Virus record (IMG/VR): IMGVR_UViG_3300031673_000527
Coordinates: 1 to 22,360 of that record
Origin: a virus
Strand: one strand, 5' to 3'
DNA: 22,360 nucleotides
Positions 21,890-22,360 of the stretch are shown in pieces (position 1 is the stretch's first letter; each line of letters starts with the position of its first letter). A program made the position numbers and the translations under genes. Below the pieces are notes generated by a model. It had not been told where the DNA came from and did no database searches. It saw only the letters and a list, made by a program, of their open reading frames with translations.

Positions 21890-22005
21890 TATATCGAATA
21901 TGCAGAAATATTAATGTAGCAGAGTATATTGCATTCCTAATATAACAACTTGAGGTCACAATTTGCAACCACAACAAGGCAACTTATTACACATTGTACA
22001 AAGCT

Positions 22006-22033
22006 ACGGCACTATGCACAATTGCCGTGCATA
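22006..22033. repeat. two overlapping, mutually exclusive inverted repeats
   Basis: ACGGCA (22006-22011) pairs with TGCCGT (22023-22028), while TATGCAC (22013-22019) pairs with GTGCATA (22027-22033). Both are perfect. The arms share bases, so only one hairpin can form at a time. It could be a recombinase core, an operator or an RNA switch. Confidence 0.7.
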
Positions 22034-22034
22034 A

Positions 22035-22062
22035 TGTTCACTAATCGCTACTGTTCACTAAT
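22035..22062 (+). repeat. pair of 11-bp direct repeats
   Basis: TGTTCACTAAT occurs at 22035-22045 and at 22052-22062, starts 17 bases apart. The second copy also begins an inverted repeat, TGTTC (22052-22056) with GAACA (22067-22071). An 8-bp ACATTGTA is shared by 21991-21998 and 22069-22076. Confidence 0.8.
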
Positions 22063-22080
22063 AAACGAACATTGTAAATA

Positions 22081-22110
22081 ACCCCCGCATATAGAAATTA
22101 TAGCGGAGGT
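22081..22110. repeat. GC-rich hairpin
   Basis: ACCCCCGC (22081-22088) pairs with GCGGAGGT (22103-22110) with one mismatch, and TATA inside can extend the stem with one bulged base. No run of T follows, so a simple rho-independent terminator is not supported. Confidence 0.6.
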
Positions 22111-22154
22111 GTTTACAAAGACACGCAAAGCGGTTTACAAAGACGTGTGGTCGT
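22111..22154 (+). repeat. two 22-bp units starting with a 12-bp direct repeat
   Basis: GTTTACAAAGAC occurs at 22111-22122 and 22133-22144, exactly 22 bases (two helical turns) apart. ACACG (22121-22125) and CGTGT (22144-22148) form an additional short inverted repeat. The core TACAAAG is also present at 21997-22003. The spacing suggests cooperative protein binding upstream of the next gene. Confidence 0.8.
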
Positions 22155-22220
22155 AATGCTATACAGTTGTTAAGAAATGTAAGCACTTATAACCAATGAT
22201 TATAAGGACAGGGGGTTATT

Positions 22221-22360
22221 ATGAAAAATAGAAACGAGAATTATGATAGGGAAAATGACATACTTTATATTTCAAGTAAAGATAATAGACCTGCAATAGC
22301 AGAAGAACCCATTGATGGAGTTGTTATAAGACGTGCAGTAGATAATAAAGAAATAGTTGG
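22221..22360 (+). CDS. DUF2283 protein (partial, runs off the window)
   Basis: CAGGGGG at 22209-22215 precedes the ATG at 22221. The visible 46 residues contain NYDRENDILYISSKDNRPAI, a DGVVIRR stretch and NKEIVG, the signature of DUF2283 (Y-D-x-E-x-D-x-L-Y-I-S ... DGVIIxxD). The frame is open to the window end. Members are small proteins of unknown biochemical role, often found with DUF4258-type proteins in toxin-antitoxin-like pairs; that is recalled, not seen here. It is separated from the late operon by the repeat-rich region, so it probably belongs to a different transcription unit. A weak -10-like TATAAC lies at 22188-22193. Confidence 0.75.
   Translation, partial: MKNRNENYDRENDILYISSKDNRPAIAEEPIDGVVIRRAVDNKEIV

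Noticed and set aside
21756-21977. 73-aa minus-strand open frame over the tRNA-like element
   Set aside because: It overlaps the structured RNA and tandem repeats, lacks a ribosome binding site, and its product resembles no protein family.
22081-22120. Rho-independent terminator
   Set aside because: The hairpin is followed by GTTTACAAAG and not by a T run, on either strand.
21857-22154. CRISPR-like array
   Set aside because: Repeats are of three different kinds, 11-12 bp long, two or three copies each, without uniform spacers or cas genes.

Overview
The window is the late half of an AT-rich (about two thirds A+T by eye) tailed dsDNA phage or prophage with a long non-contractile, siphovirus-type tail. 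Almost every gene lies on the + strand, tightly packed with ATGA/TAATG overlaps and strong GGAGG-type ribosome binding sites. The host cannot be named. A lysis-module protein with an N-terminal membrane anchor, a coiled coil and outer-membrane-like terminal beta strands hints at a diderm, low-GC bacterium, but this is inference.

Layout. 1-4489: virion surface genes, including a 1010-aa protein with DUF2341/LamG-like domains followed by 24 copies of an 18-residue repeat. 4503-6592: neck and tail completion genes (head-tail connector, head closure, HK97 gp10-like, DUF3168-like) with a 36-aa gene among them. 6602-8050: two tandem paralogous Rossmann-like (DUF115-like) proteins. 8074-9188: two tandem tail-tube-like paralogs, the second with an inserted domain. 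9208-9878: tail assembly chaperones G and GT, with a textbook -1 frameshift signal (A AAA AAC, 5-nt spacer, 14-bp stem). 9891-10280: a lipoprotein gene on the minus strand with its own sigma70-like promoter, a probable moron. 10347-12788: tape measure protein, probably starting at an ATT codon. 12790-17402: distal tail, hub, two tandem OB-fold-like proteins (the second with a propeller-like C-terminus) and a fibre-like protein. 17423-20617: a transglutaminase-like cysteine protease, then a lysis module (XhlA-like protein, holin-like protein, GH108 endolysin, a small membrane peptide, a spanin-like protein) with several small genes. 20614-21735: a zinc-ribbon/metallophosphoesterase protein.

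The non-coding stretch 21736-22220 holds the most unusual element: a 79-base tRNA-like structure resembling the tRNA-like domain of tmRNA with its message region missing. It has an encoded CCA end, a G3-U70 wobble pair and the A73 discriminator used for alanylation. It is followed by about 300 bases dense in direct and inverted repeats. This can be read as a phage attachment site in ssrA with integrase arm sites, as a real anticodon-less alanylatable RNA, or as both. The window ends inside a DUF2283-type gene.

Together these genes finish the head, join it to the tail, build the tail with the G/GT chaperones and tape measure, assemble the tip and receptor-binding parts, and lyse the cell. Bases 1-73 show no supportable gene, only the ribosome binding site of the first CDS.
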